Shown here: piece by piece, positions 48,901-56,794 of the stretch
Numbering within the stretch: position 1 is the stretch's first letter
Layout of the letters: each line of letters begins with the position of its first letter
NCBI RefSeq assembly: GCF_000166055.1
Contig: NC_014664.1
Span: 1,203,927 to 1,267,926 of the forward strand
DNA length: 64,000 nucleotides
Direction: 5' to 3'
From: Rhodomicrobium vannielii ATCC 17100
GTDB taxonomy: Bacteria; Pseudomonadota; Alphaproteobacteria; Rhizobiales; Rhodomicrobiaceae
Made by a program: the position numbers and the translations under genes
The notes under the pieces: model-generated
What the model was told of the DNA's origin: nothing
Seen by the model: the letters and a program-made list of their open reading frames with translations, nothing else
The model's database searches: none

Positions 48901-50050
48901 TTTCAACGCCTTTGTCGCGGCGGGCGGCACAGCGCTCGCAGGCTTCGCGCTGTTCGAGGCAATCGGCGAGACGCGCCCCGGCGAACCTTGGCCCGCATGG
49001 CCCGACGCGCTTCGCAACCGCGATCCGTCCGCGCTCGCGTCCTTCGCGGCGGAGCATGCGCCACGCGTCCGCTTCCATCAATGGACGCAATGGGTCGCCG
49101 AGACGCAGCTCAATGAAGCCGCGCGGCGCGGCGCTGACGCCGGGCTGTGGCTCGGCTTTTATCGCGACCTCGCCGTGGGCGCTGCACCGGACGGCGCGGA
49201 AGCCTGGGCGAACGCGGATCAGATGCTCAAGCGCGCAGCCATCGGCGCACCGCCCGATCCGCTAGCCGAGGGCGGCCAGAACTGGGGGCTTCGGCCGCCG
49301 AACCCGCTGGCCTGGACGCGCAACGGCTACGATGTGTTTCGCGGCGTCATCGCGGCAAACATGCGTCACTCGGGCGCGCTTCGCATCGACCACGCGATGG
49401 GCCTCGCGCGGCTTTTCGTAATTCCCGAGGGCGCGAGCGGCCGCGAAGGCGCGTATATCGGCTTTCCCGTGGACGATCTCATCGGCGAACTCGCGCTGGA
49501 AAGCCAGCGCGCGCGCTGCGTCGTCATCGGCGAAGACCTCGGCACCGTGCCTTGGGGCTTCCGCGAGACGATGGAAGCGGCGGACGTGCTGAGCTATCGC
49601 GTCTTCTGGTTCGAGCGCGACGGCGAAGGCTTCGCTCCGCCCCGCACCTACCCTGCGAAGTCCGTAGCGTGCATATCGACGCACGATTTACCGACGCTGA
49701 AAGGCTGGTGGGAAGGCGTGGACATCCGCGAGAAGGAAGCGCTCGGCCTCATCGCACCGGAAGAAGCGGCGGCAGCACGCGACCGGCGCTCGAACGACAA
49801 GGCCGCGCTCATAGAGCTTCTTGCGGCGGAAGGCATCGCGTTCGATGCATCGCACGATGCGCCATTCGATCCTGCTCTGACGGACGCCGCGCATCGCCTC
49901 GTCGGCACCGCGTCCTCGCTTATCGCCATCGAGCAGATCGACGACCTCGCGGGCGAGACGACCGCCGTCAACCTTCCCGGCACCGACCGCGAGCGCCCGA
50001 ACTGGCGGCGCAAGCTCTCCGCGATGCCTGCGCTGGGCAAACAGCGGTAG
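45899..50050 (+). CDS. GlgX-MalQ fusion: glycogen debranching enzyme joined to 4-alpha-glucanotransferase
   Basis: One 1383-residue reading frame with no stop or break. Residues 1-680 are GlgX (isoamylase-type GH13): CBM48 ([20 protein letters not shown]), [14 protein letters not shown], nucleophile region [18 protein letters not shown], acid LIAEPWD and [20 protein letters not shown]. From about 690 comes MalQ (GH77): [16 protein letters not shown], then [37 protein letters not shown] and [19 protein letters not shown]. Both active sites look complete. GTG 45899 overlaps glgA as GTGA. It should remove limit-dextrin branches and recycle the short glucans. Confidence 0.94.
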   Translation: MTAIRVGDGSPEPLGLTLDGRGANFAVFSAHATAIEFCLFDAAGEREIERIRLPSRTGDVWHGRVEGIGAGTRYGLRAHGPYDPANGHRFNPAKLLVDPYALTLDRPFKLHASMFGYRPGTDDLTRDDTDSVAAMPKAIALDLSHQPRDARAFAATGAPAILYELHVKGYTKRNPHVPEPVRGTFAGLADPAAIEHLVKLGVTAVELLPCAAWIDERHLAAVGLTNYWGYNPVAFMAPDPRLAPDGWAEVRAATDALHAAGIEIIVDVVFNHTGEGDELGPTVSFRGLDNASYYRLRADDSRFYVNDAGCGNILAADRPAVLRLIMDSLRAWATLGGVDGFRFDLATTLARRETGFDPEAPLLAAIAQDPVLHRLRLIAEPWDIGPGGYQVGAFPANWSEWNDKFRDSVRRFWRGDSGLASEMATRFSGSQDVFGKRGPSASVNFVIAHDGFTLADLVSHERKHNAANGEQNRDGTNDNLSWNNGVEGATDDAAILAARRRDERALLATLLFARGMPMLVMGAETGQTQHGNNNAYAQDNETAWLDWAKADAALTAFTARAIALRAAHPALWRDRFLSGEPQDASSVPDVQWLSPSGAPMRAEDWTRGDLHTVIAALYAPQTDGIAADRVLVALHAGRDAVRVGLPEPREGFAWRTVLDSSDETGEPRSASADGVAEIAPRSVVILTEERETDERTKRRNAEPGLLDHLARAAGIAPDWYDITGERHVVPDDTKRALLSDMGFPAETGGEARASLGRLSDERFRRKLPFSLVAREDEAATLRIATDDRRAPRWLIVGREDGGEDAVALEVAASETINAPDGRRIDTIRAPLPSLAPGRYTLRLETHPDAACRLTVAPRRCYLPERLRDGGKATGLAAQLYSLRRDGDQGIGDFTTLGRIAEDTAHAGYATLGLNPLHALFPGDRERASPYYPSDRRFLDPLYIDVASLEGARARDAFAQHAAAFAKLSGTPTVDYAGVWNAKRAVLEAAFADFEAAGDKTSFNAFVAAGGTALAGFALFEAIGETRPGEPWPAWPDALRNRDPSALASFAAEHAPRVRFHQWTQWVAETQLNEAARRGADAGLWLGFYRDLAVGAAPDGAEAWANADQMLKRAAIGAPPDPLAEGGQNWGLRPPNPLAWTRNGYDVFRGVIAANMRHSGALRIDHAMGLARLFVIPEGASGREGAYIGFPVDDLIGELALESQRARCVVIGEDLGTVPWGFRETMEAADVLSYRVFWFERDGEGFAPPRTYPAKSVACISTHDLPTLKGWWEGVDIREKEALGLIAPEEAAAARDRRSNDKAALIELLAAEGIAFDASHDAPFDPALTDAAHRLVGTASSLIAIEQIDDLAGETTAVNLPGTDRERPNWRRKLSAMPALGKQR

Positions 50051-50191
50051 GCTCACGTCGAACGTGACAGTGCCATGACAGGGGCGTGACAGCGGCGGTT
50101 TCGCCGTCAGAGACTTTGCGGTGACTTTTGCGTTATCGCGACACCCGAACCGATTGCTTCAGGGCAGCAGCAAGAATAGTTTGCTTCATTC

Positions 50192-51841
50192 GTGATCGAC
50201 ACGCGATTTGCGATCCTAGGGAGCTTGGCCTTGAGCATAGAACCGCAAACGGAAAAGTCCGACTTTCCCAATCCTCATGAGGCCCGTTTTCATCTGATCG
50301 GGGCGGGTATCTCCTCTCTTGCGGCCGCAGCTTTTCTCATACGCGATGGCAAGATCGCCGGACGCAACATCACCATCTACGGCGACCAGCCGAGGCCTGG
50401 CGGCAGCCTCGATCAGGCTGGCTCCGTCGAAACGGGCTATGTCGCGCGCGGCAGTCGCGTGCTCGAACCGCATTATGTGTGTACGTTCGATCTGTTCTCG
50501 ACCATTCCTGCGCTCGACGGTTCGCGCTCGGTCACGCAGGACATTTTCGCCTGCAACGAGGCGCTGAAAACGAACGCGCATGCCCGCATCGTGCGCGGCG
50601 GCAAGAAGGTCGATTCGCCGGCATTCGGCCTCAGCGAGGAACATCGGCTCGCCATCATCAACATCGCGTTGAGCCCCGAAAGCGTGCTCGGATCGAGCGC
50701 CGTCAAGGATCACTTCGACGAGGCGTTCTTCTCGACCGGCTTCTGGACGCTGTGGGCCACCACATTCGCTTTCCAGCCCTGGCACAGTGCGGTTGAGATG
50801 AAGCGCTATCTGATGCGCTTCGTGCATATGATGCCGGGCTTCAGCCGCCTTCAGGGCTTCATGCGCACGCCCTATAATCAGTATGACACCATGGTGCGGC
50901 CGCTCGCGCGCTGGCTCGAGCAACGCGGCGTGCGCTACAAGACCGGCGCGGCCGTCACCGACATACGCTTCGAGCGCATGGAGGATGCGCAACGTCCCGC
51001 CTCCCTCATTCTGGAAAGGGACGGCGCGGTCGAAGAGGTCAAGCTCGACTCGAACGACTACACCATCGTTACGCTCGGCTCGATGATCGACTCCGCGTCC
51101 ACCGGCGCGATGGACAGGCCCGCACCGTTCGAGCCGAACCGGCGGGGCGCGGCGTGGCGGCTATGGGAGAAGATCGCCGAGGGCCATGCGGAATTCGGCA
51201 AGCCAGCGGCGTTCGACAACCGCGTCGACCAGTCGAAATGGGTGTCTTTCACGGGCACGATGCGCGATCCGGCCTTCTTCCGGCTGGTGAAGGACTTCAC
51301 CGGCAACGTACCGGGCGAAGGCGGGCTCATCACCTTCGCCGACTCCGGCTGGCTCCTCTCGATCACCCTGCCCCAGCAGCCGCACTTCATCGGCCAACCC
51401 GATGGCGTCGAGGTGTTCTGGGGCTACGGGCTTACCGTCGACCGCCCCGGCAATTTCGTAAAGAAGCCCATGGCGGAATGCACCGGCCGCGAGATCATGA
51501 TGGAGGTGCTGGGCCATCTCAAGGCCGAGGACAAGGCCGCGCAGGTTCTCGACAACGCCATCGTCATTCCGCGCACCATGCCCTACATCATGGCGGAGTT
51601 CCTGACGCGCGCGCCGGGCGATCGGCCACATGTGATGCCTAAGGGCTGGTGGAACCTCGCCTTCGCCGGGCAGTTCTGCGAGCTTTCCGACGATACCGTG
51701 TTCACGGTGGAATATTCCGTGCGCTCGGCACAGACGGCGGTTTACTCGCTGCTTCAGCTCGATAAGGCACCGCCGCCCGTCTACAAGGGCCATCATAATC
51801 CGGTCGTGCTCTATAAGGCCTTCGCGGCGCTGATGAACTGA
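50192..51841 (+). CDS. ohyA: Oleate hydratase
   Basis: A 549-residue FAD protein of the oleate hydratase (MCRA, Pfam MCRA) family, which adds water to the double bond of oleate to give 10-hydroxystearate. Residues about 33-60, HLIGAGISSLAAAAFLIRDG, are the FAD fold. YGDQPRPGGSLDQAGSVETG and RGSRVLEPHYVCTFDLFSTI carry the conserved catalytic region. GTG 50192 is the annotated start; a TTG at 50228 is possible. It is 141 bp after the glycogen operon and probably separate. Confident in family. Confidence 0.93.
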   Translation: MIDTRFAILGSLALSIEPQTEKSDFPNPHEARFHLIGAGISSLAAAAFLIRDGKIAGRNITIYGDQPRPGGSLDQAGSVETGYVARGSRVLEPHYVCTFDLFSTIPALDGSRSVTQDIFACNEALKTNAHARIVRGGKKVDSPAFGLSEEHRLAIINIALSPESVLGSSAVKDHFDEAFFSTGFWTLWATTFAFQPWHSAVEMKRYLMRFVHMMPGFSRLQGFMRTPYNQYDTMVRPLARWLEQRGVRYKTGAAVTDIRFERMEDAQRPASLILERDGAVEEVKLDSNDYTIVTLGSMIDSASTGAMDRPAPFEPNRRGAAWRLWEKIAEGHAEFGKPAAFDNRVDQSKWVSFTGTMRDPAFFRLVKDFTGNVPGEGGLITFADSGWLLSITLPQQPHFIGQPDGVEVFWGYGLTVDRPGNFVKKPMAECTGREIMMEVLGHLKAEDKAAQVLDNAIVIPRTMPYIMAEFLTRAPGDRPHVMPKGWWNLAFAGQFCELSDDTVFTVEYSVRSAQTAVYSLLQLDKAPPPVYKGHHNPVVLYKAFAALMN

Positions 51842-51896
51842 ACACGGCGCGGAGAGCGGGATCGCTGCTGACGGAAATCTCGCTCCAGCGCGCCGC

Positions 51897-51947
51897 ACTT
51901 TGAATGCGACCCACGGACGGGTCAGCGGCTTCAGTCGCATTCAAAGT
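51897..51947. repeat. Inverted repeat, 14-bp arms
   Basis: ACTTTGAATGCGAC (51897-51910) and its exact reverse complement (51934-51947), separated by 23 bp. REP-like or terminator-like, with no poly-T. Confidence 0.65.
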
Positions 51948-51990
51948 CCATGAGGCGCTCTGAAATCGCAGTGTTAGAGCGGCATATGAA

Positions 51991-52035
51991 TTGAAATCGG
52001 CGAGGCACTCGCCACAAAAGTGAGGCCGATTTCAA
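51991..52035. repeat. Inverted repeat, 11-bp arms
   Basis: TTGAAATCGGC (51991-52001) and its exact reverse complement (52025-52035), separated by 23 bp, the same spacing as the preceding repeat though the arms differ. Two hairpins of equal loop size in tandem suggest a common origin or function. Confidence 0.65.
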
Positions 52036-52078
52036 ACTCGCCGCTCCAACTACCGCAAGACCGGCCGCCATTTGCGCG

Positions 52079-52438
52079 TCATGCTCTGGTGGCTGGCACC
52101 GCCGCCTCATAGACCTCCGGCTTGAACCCGACGAGCGTCTTCTTGCCGAGGTCGAGCACCGGCCGCTTTATGACCGACGGATTCGCCAACATCAGCGCGA
52201 TGGCCTTTTCCTCGTCGATATTTTCGCGATCCGCCTCGGGCAGCTTGCGGAACGTCGTGCCCGCGCGGTTCAGCAGCGCTTCCCAGCCATGCTCCTTCAC
52301 GAAACGGCGCAGCAGCGCCTCGTCCGCCCCTGCCGTCTTGTAGTCGTGGAAGGTGTAAGCCACGCCGCGCTCTTCAAGCCAGGTCCGCGCCTTCTTCACG
52401 GTGGAGCAATTCTTGATGCCATACATGCTTATGGTCAC
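52079..52438 (-). CDS. ArsC/Spx-family reductase (YffB type)
   Basis: A 119-residue thioredoxin-fold protein. MYGIKNCSTVKKARTWLEER has a single active-site cysteine, and VIKRPVLDLGKKTLVGFKPE is the ArsC/Spx cis-proline and arginine region (KRPV). Closest to the YffB/ArsC-like group, glutathione-linked thiol reductases whose substrate is not settled. GTG 52438 overlaps the rlmB stop (GTGA). Last in a four-gene chain with glnD, the NUDIX gene and rlmB. Confidence 0.88.
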   Translation of the reverse strand: MTISMYGIKNCSTVKKARTWLEERGVAYTFHDYKTAGADEALLRRFVKEHGWEALLNRAGTTFRKLPEADRENIDEEKAIALMLANPSVIKRPVLDLGKKTLVGFKPEVYEAAVPATRA

Positions 52439-53367
52439 TTCGCGTCCCCCTGCCCTTGTGCCCGCGCGTGAAACACGATGGCAGCGGCGTTCGAGATGTT
52501 GAGGCTCTTGATCGGGCCGGGGGCGGAAAGCGCCGCAATCGCGTCGCAGCCCTCGCGCACCAGCCGCCGCAGTCCCTTATCCTCGGCGCCGAAGACGAAC
52601 GCCACGCGCCGGCCGCCCGCCAGCGCCGCATCGAACCGCTGCGCGCCCTCGGAATCGAAGCCGATGCAAAGAAAGTCGCGCTCCTTCAGCTTTTCGAGCA
52701 CGCGCGCCAGGTTCACCACCTCGATCACCGGGACATGCTCCAGCCCGCCGGACGCCGACTTCGCGAGCGCGGCGGTCAGCGGCGGCGAGTGTCGGTCCTG
52801 CACGATCAGCGCGCCGATACCGAACGCCGCCGCAGAGCGGAGCACCGCGCCGACATTGTGCGGGTCCGTGACCTGATCGAGGATGACGACGGTCGCGGGC
52901 GCATCGCCAAGCGCGTCGAGAAAATCGTCGAGGCCGGGCTGGGCCAGCGGTTCGACTTGAAGCACCGCGCCCTGATGCACAGCGCCCGGTCCGGTCAGCG
53001 CGTCGAGGTCGGCGGGCAGCGCGAGCGTCGCGGCGATTTTCCGGGCGTCTAGAAGCGGAGCCAAGCGGGCGGCGGCGTTTTCGGTCAGCCATGCGTGACG
53101 GATGCGCCGCTTCGGGTTCGCGAGCGCCGCCTCCACGGAATGAAGGCCGTAAAGCGTTTCTCCGGCCGCGAGCTTCGCGAAGCTTTCGCCAGCGGTTTTC
53201 GGTCGGCGGGCGCTTTTCCGCGAATCGCCGAAACGGGAAAAGGCCCAAGCTTCCTGCTTCGGCGCGCCGTCGCGCGGACCGGTGTCAGCGTCCTTCGCTC
53301 CAGCGGCGCGGCCTTGCTTTCGCGATTCGTCGTGACGCGGTTTCGAGGGTTTTACGATGCGCGTCAT
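52435..53367 (-). CDS. rlmB: 23S rRNA (guanosine-2'-O-) methyltransferase, RlmB type
   Basis: About 310 residues of the SpoU/TrmH SPOUT family. A basic, unfolded-looking N-terminus (about 1-60) is followed by the substrate-binding domain beginning LYGLHSVEAALANPKRRIRH, then knot motifs DPHNVGAVLRSAAAFG, FVFGAEDKGLRRLV and KSLNISNAAAIVFHA. It methylates one ribose in 23S rRNA, G2251 by analogy. ATG 53367 overlaps the NUDIX stop (ATGA). The exact target base is inferred from family. Confidence 0.9.
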   Translation of the reverse strand: MTRIVKPSKPRHDESRKQGRAAGAKDADTGPRDGAPKQEAWAFSRFGDSRKSARRPKTAGESFAKLAAGETLYGLHSVEAALANPKRRIRHAWLTENAAARLAPLLDARKIAATLALPADLDALTGPGAVHQGAVLQVEPLAQPGLDDFLDALGDAPATVVILDQVTDPHNVGAVLRSAAAFGIGALIVQDRHSPPLTAALAKSASGGLEHVPVIEVVNLARVLEKLKERDFLCIGFDSEGAQRFDAALAGGRRVAFVFGAEDKGLRRLVREGCDAIAALSAPGPIKSLNISNAAAIVFHARAQGQGDAK

Positions 53368-53921
53368 GAATGCGTCCTCTTCGACAGAAGCTCTTGCAGT
53401 TTCGGAACCGCGTTTATAAGTCCGCTCGTCGCGAAAGGATAATCGAGAGGCACCCACCGAAAGGCATCGACCTCGCTTTCATCGATGCGCACGTCGCGGC
53501 CCAACGGCTCGAACAGATATTGGAAATCATAATGCCAGTGCTCGCACTGGTCGCGGTCTGGGCGCGCGCGAATGATGTGCGCGTCGATGTTGAACGGTAC
53601 GCAGCCCGGAAACAGCGGCGACGGCGCAACGCCAAGGCCCGTTTCTTCCAGCACCTCGCGCCGCGCCGCATCGTAAATCGACGCGTCCCCGCTTTCGACA
53701 TGGCCGCCCGGCTGGAGAAACCGCGCCGATTTCTTGTGAAAGATCAGCAGCAAGGCGTTGCCATCGAAGACGAGACCGCTTGCGGTGACATGACCGGCCG
53801 GATTCGACCTGAGGATGTCGTCGGGGTTACGAGCAAGGAAGTCCTTAACGCTATCGACCGCCTCACCGGGAAAGATCCGGCGGTATTCGGCGAGCGCGGT
53901 CGTCGCGTCGGCATGGAGCAT
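53364..53921 (-). CDS. NUDIX hydrolase
   Basis: A 185-residue protein with a NUDIX box GGHVESGDASIYDAARREVL then EETG near the middle. It matches G-x5-E-x7-REVxEETG, except that the first E is D (SGD), a tolerated change. ATG 53921 has GAGGG about nine bases upstream; a GTG at 53936 would overlap the glnD stop. It lies between glnD and rlmB and overlaps rlmB. Substrate cannot be read from sequence. Confidence 0.87.
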   Translation of the reverse strand: MLHADATTALAEYRRIFPGEAVDSVKDFLARNPDDILRSNPAGHVTASGLVFDGNALLLIFHKKSARFLQPGGHVESGDASIYDAARREVLEETGLGVAPSPLFPGCVPFNIDAHIIRARPDRDQCEHWHYDFQYLFEPLGRDVRIDESEVDAFRWVPLDYPFATSGLINAVPKLQELLSKRTHS

Positions 53922-53932
53922 CGCGTCTGCCC

Positions 53933-56686
53933 TCACTCTTCGAGAAGTTCGAGGATCTGCCCGCGAATCCGGCTCTTGGTCGCTTCGTCCGTCACCTTCT
54001 GCTTGCCCGGCCCGGTCACGTAGAACACGTCCACCGCCTTCTCGCCGAAGGTCGCGATATGCGCCGACGCAATGTCGAGGCCCAAATCGTCGAAGCATCG
54101 CGCGAGGTCGTAGAGAAGGCCGGGACGGTCCAGCGCATGCACCTCGATCACGGTCGTTTCTTGCGATGCCGTGTTGTCGATGACGATGTCGGGCGGCACG
54201 GTGAATGCGTCCACCTTCGGCTTCAGGCGAAGCGAGCGGACCTTCGCTTCATCCAGTGCCCGCGCGCCGGAAACGACATCCGTGATGGAGCGCCCGATCT
54301 TCTGGCACTGCGAGATTTCTTCATGATCGTCGACGAACTTGCGCTGGAACAGCAGCGTGTCGAGCGCCAGCCCGTCGCGCGTGGTCCCGATCTGGGCAGA
54401 TGCGATGCTGGCTCCCGAGGCCGCGCAGGCACCCGCGCTTTGCAGCAGAAGGCGCGGATGGTCGCCCGTGACAAAGGTCAGTTCCGGGATCGGTCGAACG
54501 ATGTCGCAGCACCGCACATCGTAGACGAGCGGCGCGGCTTCCGTCTCGTAGCGACGGATCAGGCTTGCATGCAGGATCTGCCGTTCAAGGTCCGTTCGCA
54601 CCCAATAGTCGGGCTCGTGCCGCTCGATGAAGCGGTCCACATCGGCGGCGGGCCAGTCGCGCAAGACCTCGCGGAGGCGGGTCTTGGCGGCGGCGATGCG
54701 TGCCTGACGCGGCACGCGCGTATGGCCGCCCGCGAGCAGAGGCTCGGTATCGTAGTAGAGCTGGCGCAGGAGCTGGCCCTTCCAGCCGTTCCAGACGCCG
54801 GGGCCGACGGCGCGAATGTCTGCCACGGTGAGCAGCAAAAGCAGCTTCAGCCGCTCGGGGCTCTGGACGAAGTCGGCGAAGTTGCGGATCGTCTGCGGGT
54901 CTGAGATGTCGCGGCTTTGCGCCGTCTGACTCATGAACAGGTGATATTTGACGAGCCAGGCGGCGGTTTCCGCTTCGGCAGCCGACAGGCCGAGGCGCAG
55001 CGCGAGCGAGCGCGCCAACTCTGCGCCGACGATGGAATGATCGCCCTCGACCGCCTTCGCCACGTCATGCATGAGGAGCGCCACGTAAAGCGCGTTGCGG
55101 TTCTGGATGTCGTTGATGATTTCGGTGGAGAGCGGAAGCTCCTTGCCGAATTCGCCCTTCTCGATCCGAGACAGGATGCCGATCGCCTGAAGGGTGTGCT
55201 CGTCGACCGTGAAGTGGTGATACATGTTGAACTGCATCATCGCCACGCAGCGGCCGAACTCCGGGATGAAGCGGCCGAGCACGCCTGACTCGTTCATGTA
55301 GCGGAGCGAGGTTTCCGGCGCCTCCCGCGAGGTGAGGAGATCGAGGAAAAGCCGGTTCGCCTCCCTGTTGCGGCGGAAGTCGTCATCGATGAGCTTCATT
55401 GATGCGCGGATGAGGCGCAGCGCCTCGGGGTGCATCAGCAGATTTTCCCGCTCTGCCTCGATGAAGAAGCGGATCAGGTTCAGTGGGTCTTTTCGGAAGA
55501 CGTCCGGCTGCTTGACGTTCAGACGCTTGTTGTCGAGGCGGAAATCGGTCGTCGCGGCGATCTTCGCTTGCGGGCTCCACGGCAGCGCGCCGACGAAATC
55601 GCTCAGCGTGGGCACGCTCTTCAACTGCCGCAATTCGAGGCTCGAACAGACGGTTCGCGTGAGGTCGCCGACGTCCTTCGCGATCAGAAAGTAATGCTTC
55701 ATGCATCGCTCGACGGCGAGCAAGCCGCGGCGTTCATGATAGCGGAGCCGCTGCGCCATGTCCGGCTGCACGTCGAAGGAAAGCCGCTCCTCCGCCTTTC
55801 CGGTGAGAAAATGCAGGTGGCAGCGTACCGTCCAGAGGAAGCCTTCGCAGTGATTGAAGGTGGCAACCTCGCTATGCGTGAAGATCGCGTTTTCCGCCTT
55901 CTGGCCGTTGCGCGCCGGGTTGAGGTAAACCGCGAGCCAGTGCAACACGTTCAGGTCGCGAAGGCCGCCCTTGCCTTCCTTGATGTTCGGCTCGACGCGA
56001 TAGCGCGACTGGCCCGCGCGCTTCAGGCGTTCCTCGCGCTCGGCGAGCTTAGCCGCGATGAACTCCCGCTTCGTGCCGCTGACGACGCCGTTGATGAAGC
56101 GCGTCCACATTTCCTGAAACAGCGCGTCCTCGCCGTGGATGAGCCGCGCGTCGAGGAGCGCCGTGCGGATCGTCATATCGGATTGCGCGGCCTTCAGCGT
56201 CTGGTCGACATTGCGCGTGGCGTGGCCAACCTTGTAGCCTAGATCCCAGAGGAAATAGAGCACGGACTCCACGATGCTCTCACCCCATGCCGTCTGCTTG
56301 TACGGCAGCAGGAACAGGAGATCGACGTCCGACTTCGGGGCCATCAGCCCGCGCCCATACCCGCCTGTGGCGACGAGCGCCATATGTTCGGCGGCGGTGG
56401 GGTTTCGCGCGCGATAGAGGTGCTTCGTCGAGAAATCGTAGATGAGCTTGATGAGTTCGTCCTGGAACAGCGCGAGCGCCGCCGCGCAGGTCCGACCGTC
56501 GCCCGTGCTCATCAACAGCGCCTCGGCCTCGGCTTGCGCCGTCGCCTTCAGTTCCTTCAGGCGGCGCACCACACGCGGGCGCATCTGCGCGGGATTGTCG
56601 GCGCTTTCCTTCCAATAGGACGAAAGCTCCTCGCGTAGGCTCGCGGGGTCGAAGAAAGGCGGCGGGGTGGTGATGATCTGGTCCAT
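53933..56686 (-). CDS. glnD: Bifunctional [protein-PII] uridylyltransferase/uridylyl-removing enzyme
   Basis: A 917-residue nitrogen sensor that adds UMP to PII when glutamine is low and removes it when high. The nucleotidyltransferase motif is GGYGRGLMAPKSDVDLLFLL (108-127). The HD domain carries LLMHDVAKAVEGDHS (about 518). Two C-terminal ACT domains bind glutamine (near 740 and 845, the second IEVHALDRPGLLYDLARCFD). Normal length. In a nitrogen fixer it sits upstream of NtrBC/NifA control, though its locus is 23 kb from nifA. Confident. Confidence 0.96.
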   Translation of the reverse strand: MDQIITTPPPFFDPASLREELSSYWKESADNPAQMRPRVVRRLKELKATAQAEAEALLMSTGDGRTCAAALALFQDELIKLIYDFSTKHLYRARNPTAAEHMALVATGGYGRGLMAPKSDVDLLFLLPYKQTAWGESIVESVLYFLWDLGYKVGHATRNVDQTLKAAQSDMTIRTALLDARLIHGEDALFQEMWTRFINGVVSGTKREFIAAKLAEREERLKRAGQSRYRVEPNIKEGKGGLRDLNVLHWLAVYLNPARNGQKAENAIFTHSEVATFNHCEGFLWTVRCHLHFLTGKAEERLSFDVQPDMAQRLRYHERRGLLAVERCMKHYFLIAKDVGDLTRTVCSSLELRQLKSVPTLSDFVGALPWSPQAKIAATTDFRLDNKRLNVKQPDVFRKDPLNLIRFFIEAERENLLMHPEALRLIRASMKLIDDDFRRNREANRLFLDLLTSREAPETSLRYMNESGVLGRFIPEFGRCVAMMQFNMYHHFTVDEHTLQAIGILSRIEKGEFGKELPLSTEIINDIQNRNALYVALLMHDVAKAVEGDHSIVGAELARSLALRLGLSAAEAETAAWLVKYHLFMSQTAQSRDISDPQTIRNFADFVQSPERLKLLLLLTVADIRAVGPGVWNGWKGQLLRQLYYDTEPLLAGGHTRVPRQARIAAAKTRLREVLRDWPAADVDRFIERHEPDYWVRTDLERQILHASLIRRYETEAAPLVYDVRCCDIVRPIPELTFVTGDHPRLLLQSAGACAASGASIASAQIGTTRDGLALDTLLFQRKFVDDHEEISQCQKIGRSITDVVSGARALDEAKVRSLRLKPKVDAFTVPPDIVIDNTASQETTVIEVHALDRPGLLYDLARCFDDLGLDIASAHIATFGEKAVDVFYVTGPGKQKVTDEATKSRIRGQILELLEE

Positions 56687-56794
56687 CGGAGCGACTTCAC
56701 GTTTGCGCCCACCTTACAACGGTTCGCCGCTCCGGCCTATGGTCGCGTTGGGTGAAGCGGGAGAGCGTCGGACGGCAACCGCCCGACGCGAAGT

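Larger units (their letters stand above)
51842..52078. other. Convergent intergenic region with two perfect hairpins
   Basis: The 237 bp between the oleate hydratase (+) and arsC-like (-) genes has no gene. It holds inverted repeats at 51897-51947 and 51991-52035. They may end transcription on both sides. Confidence 0.6.
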
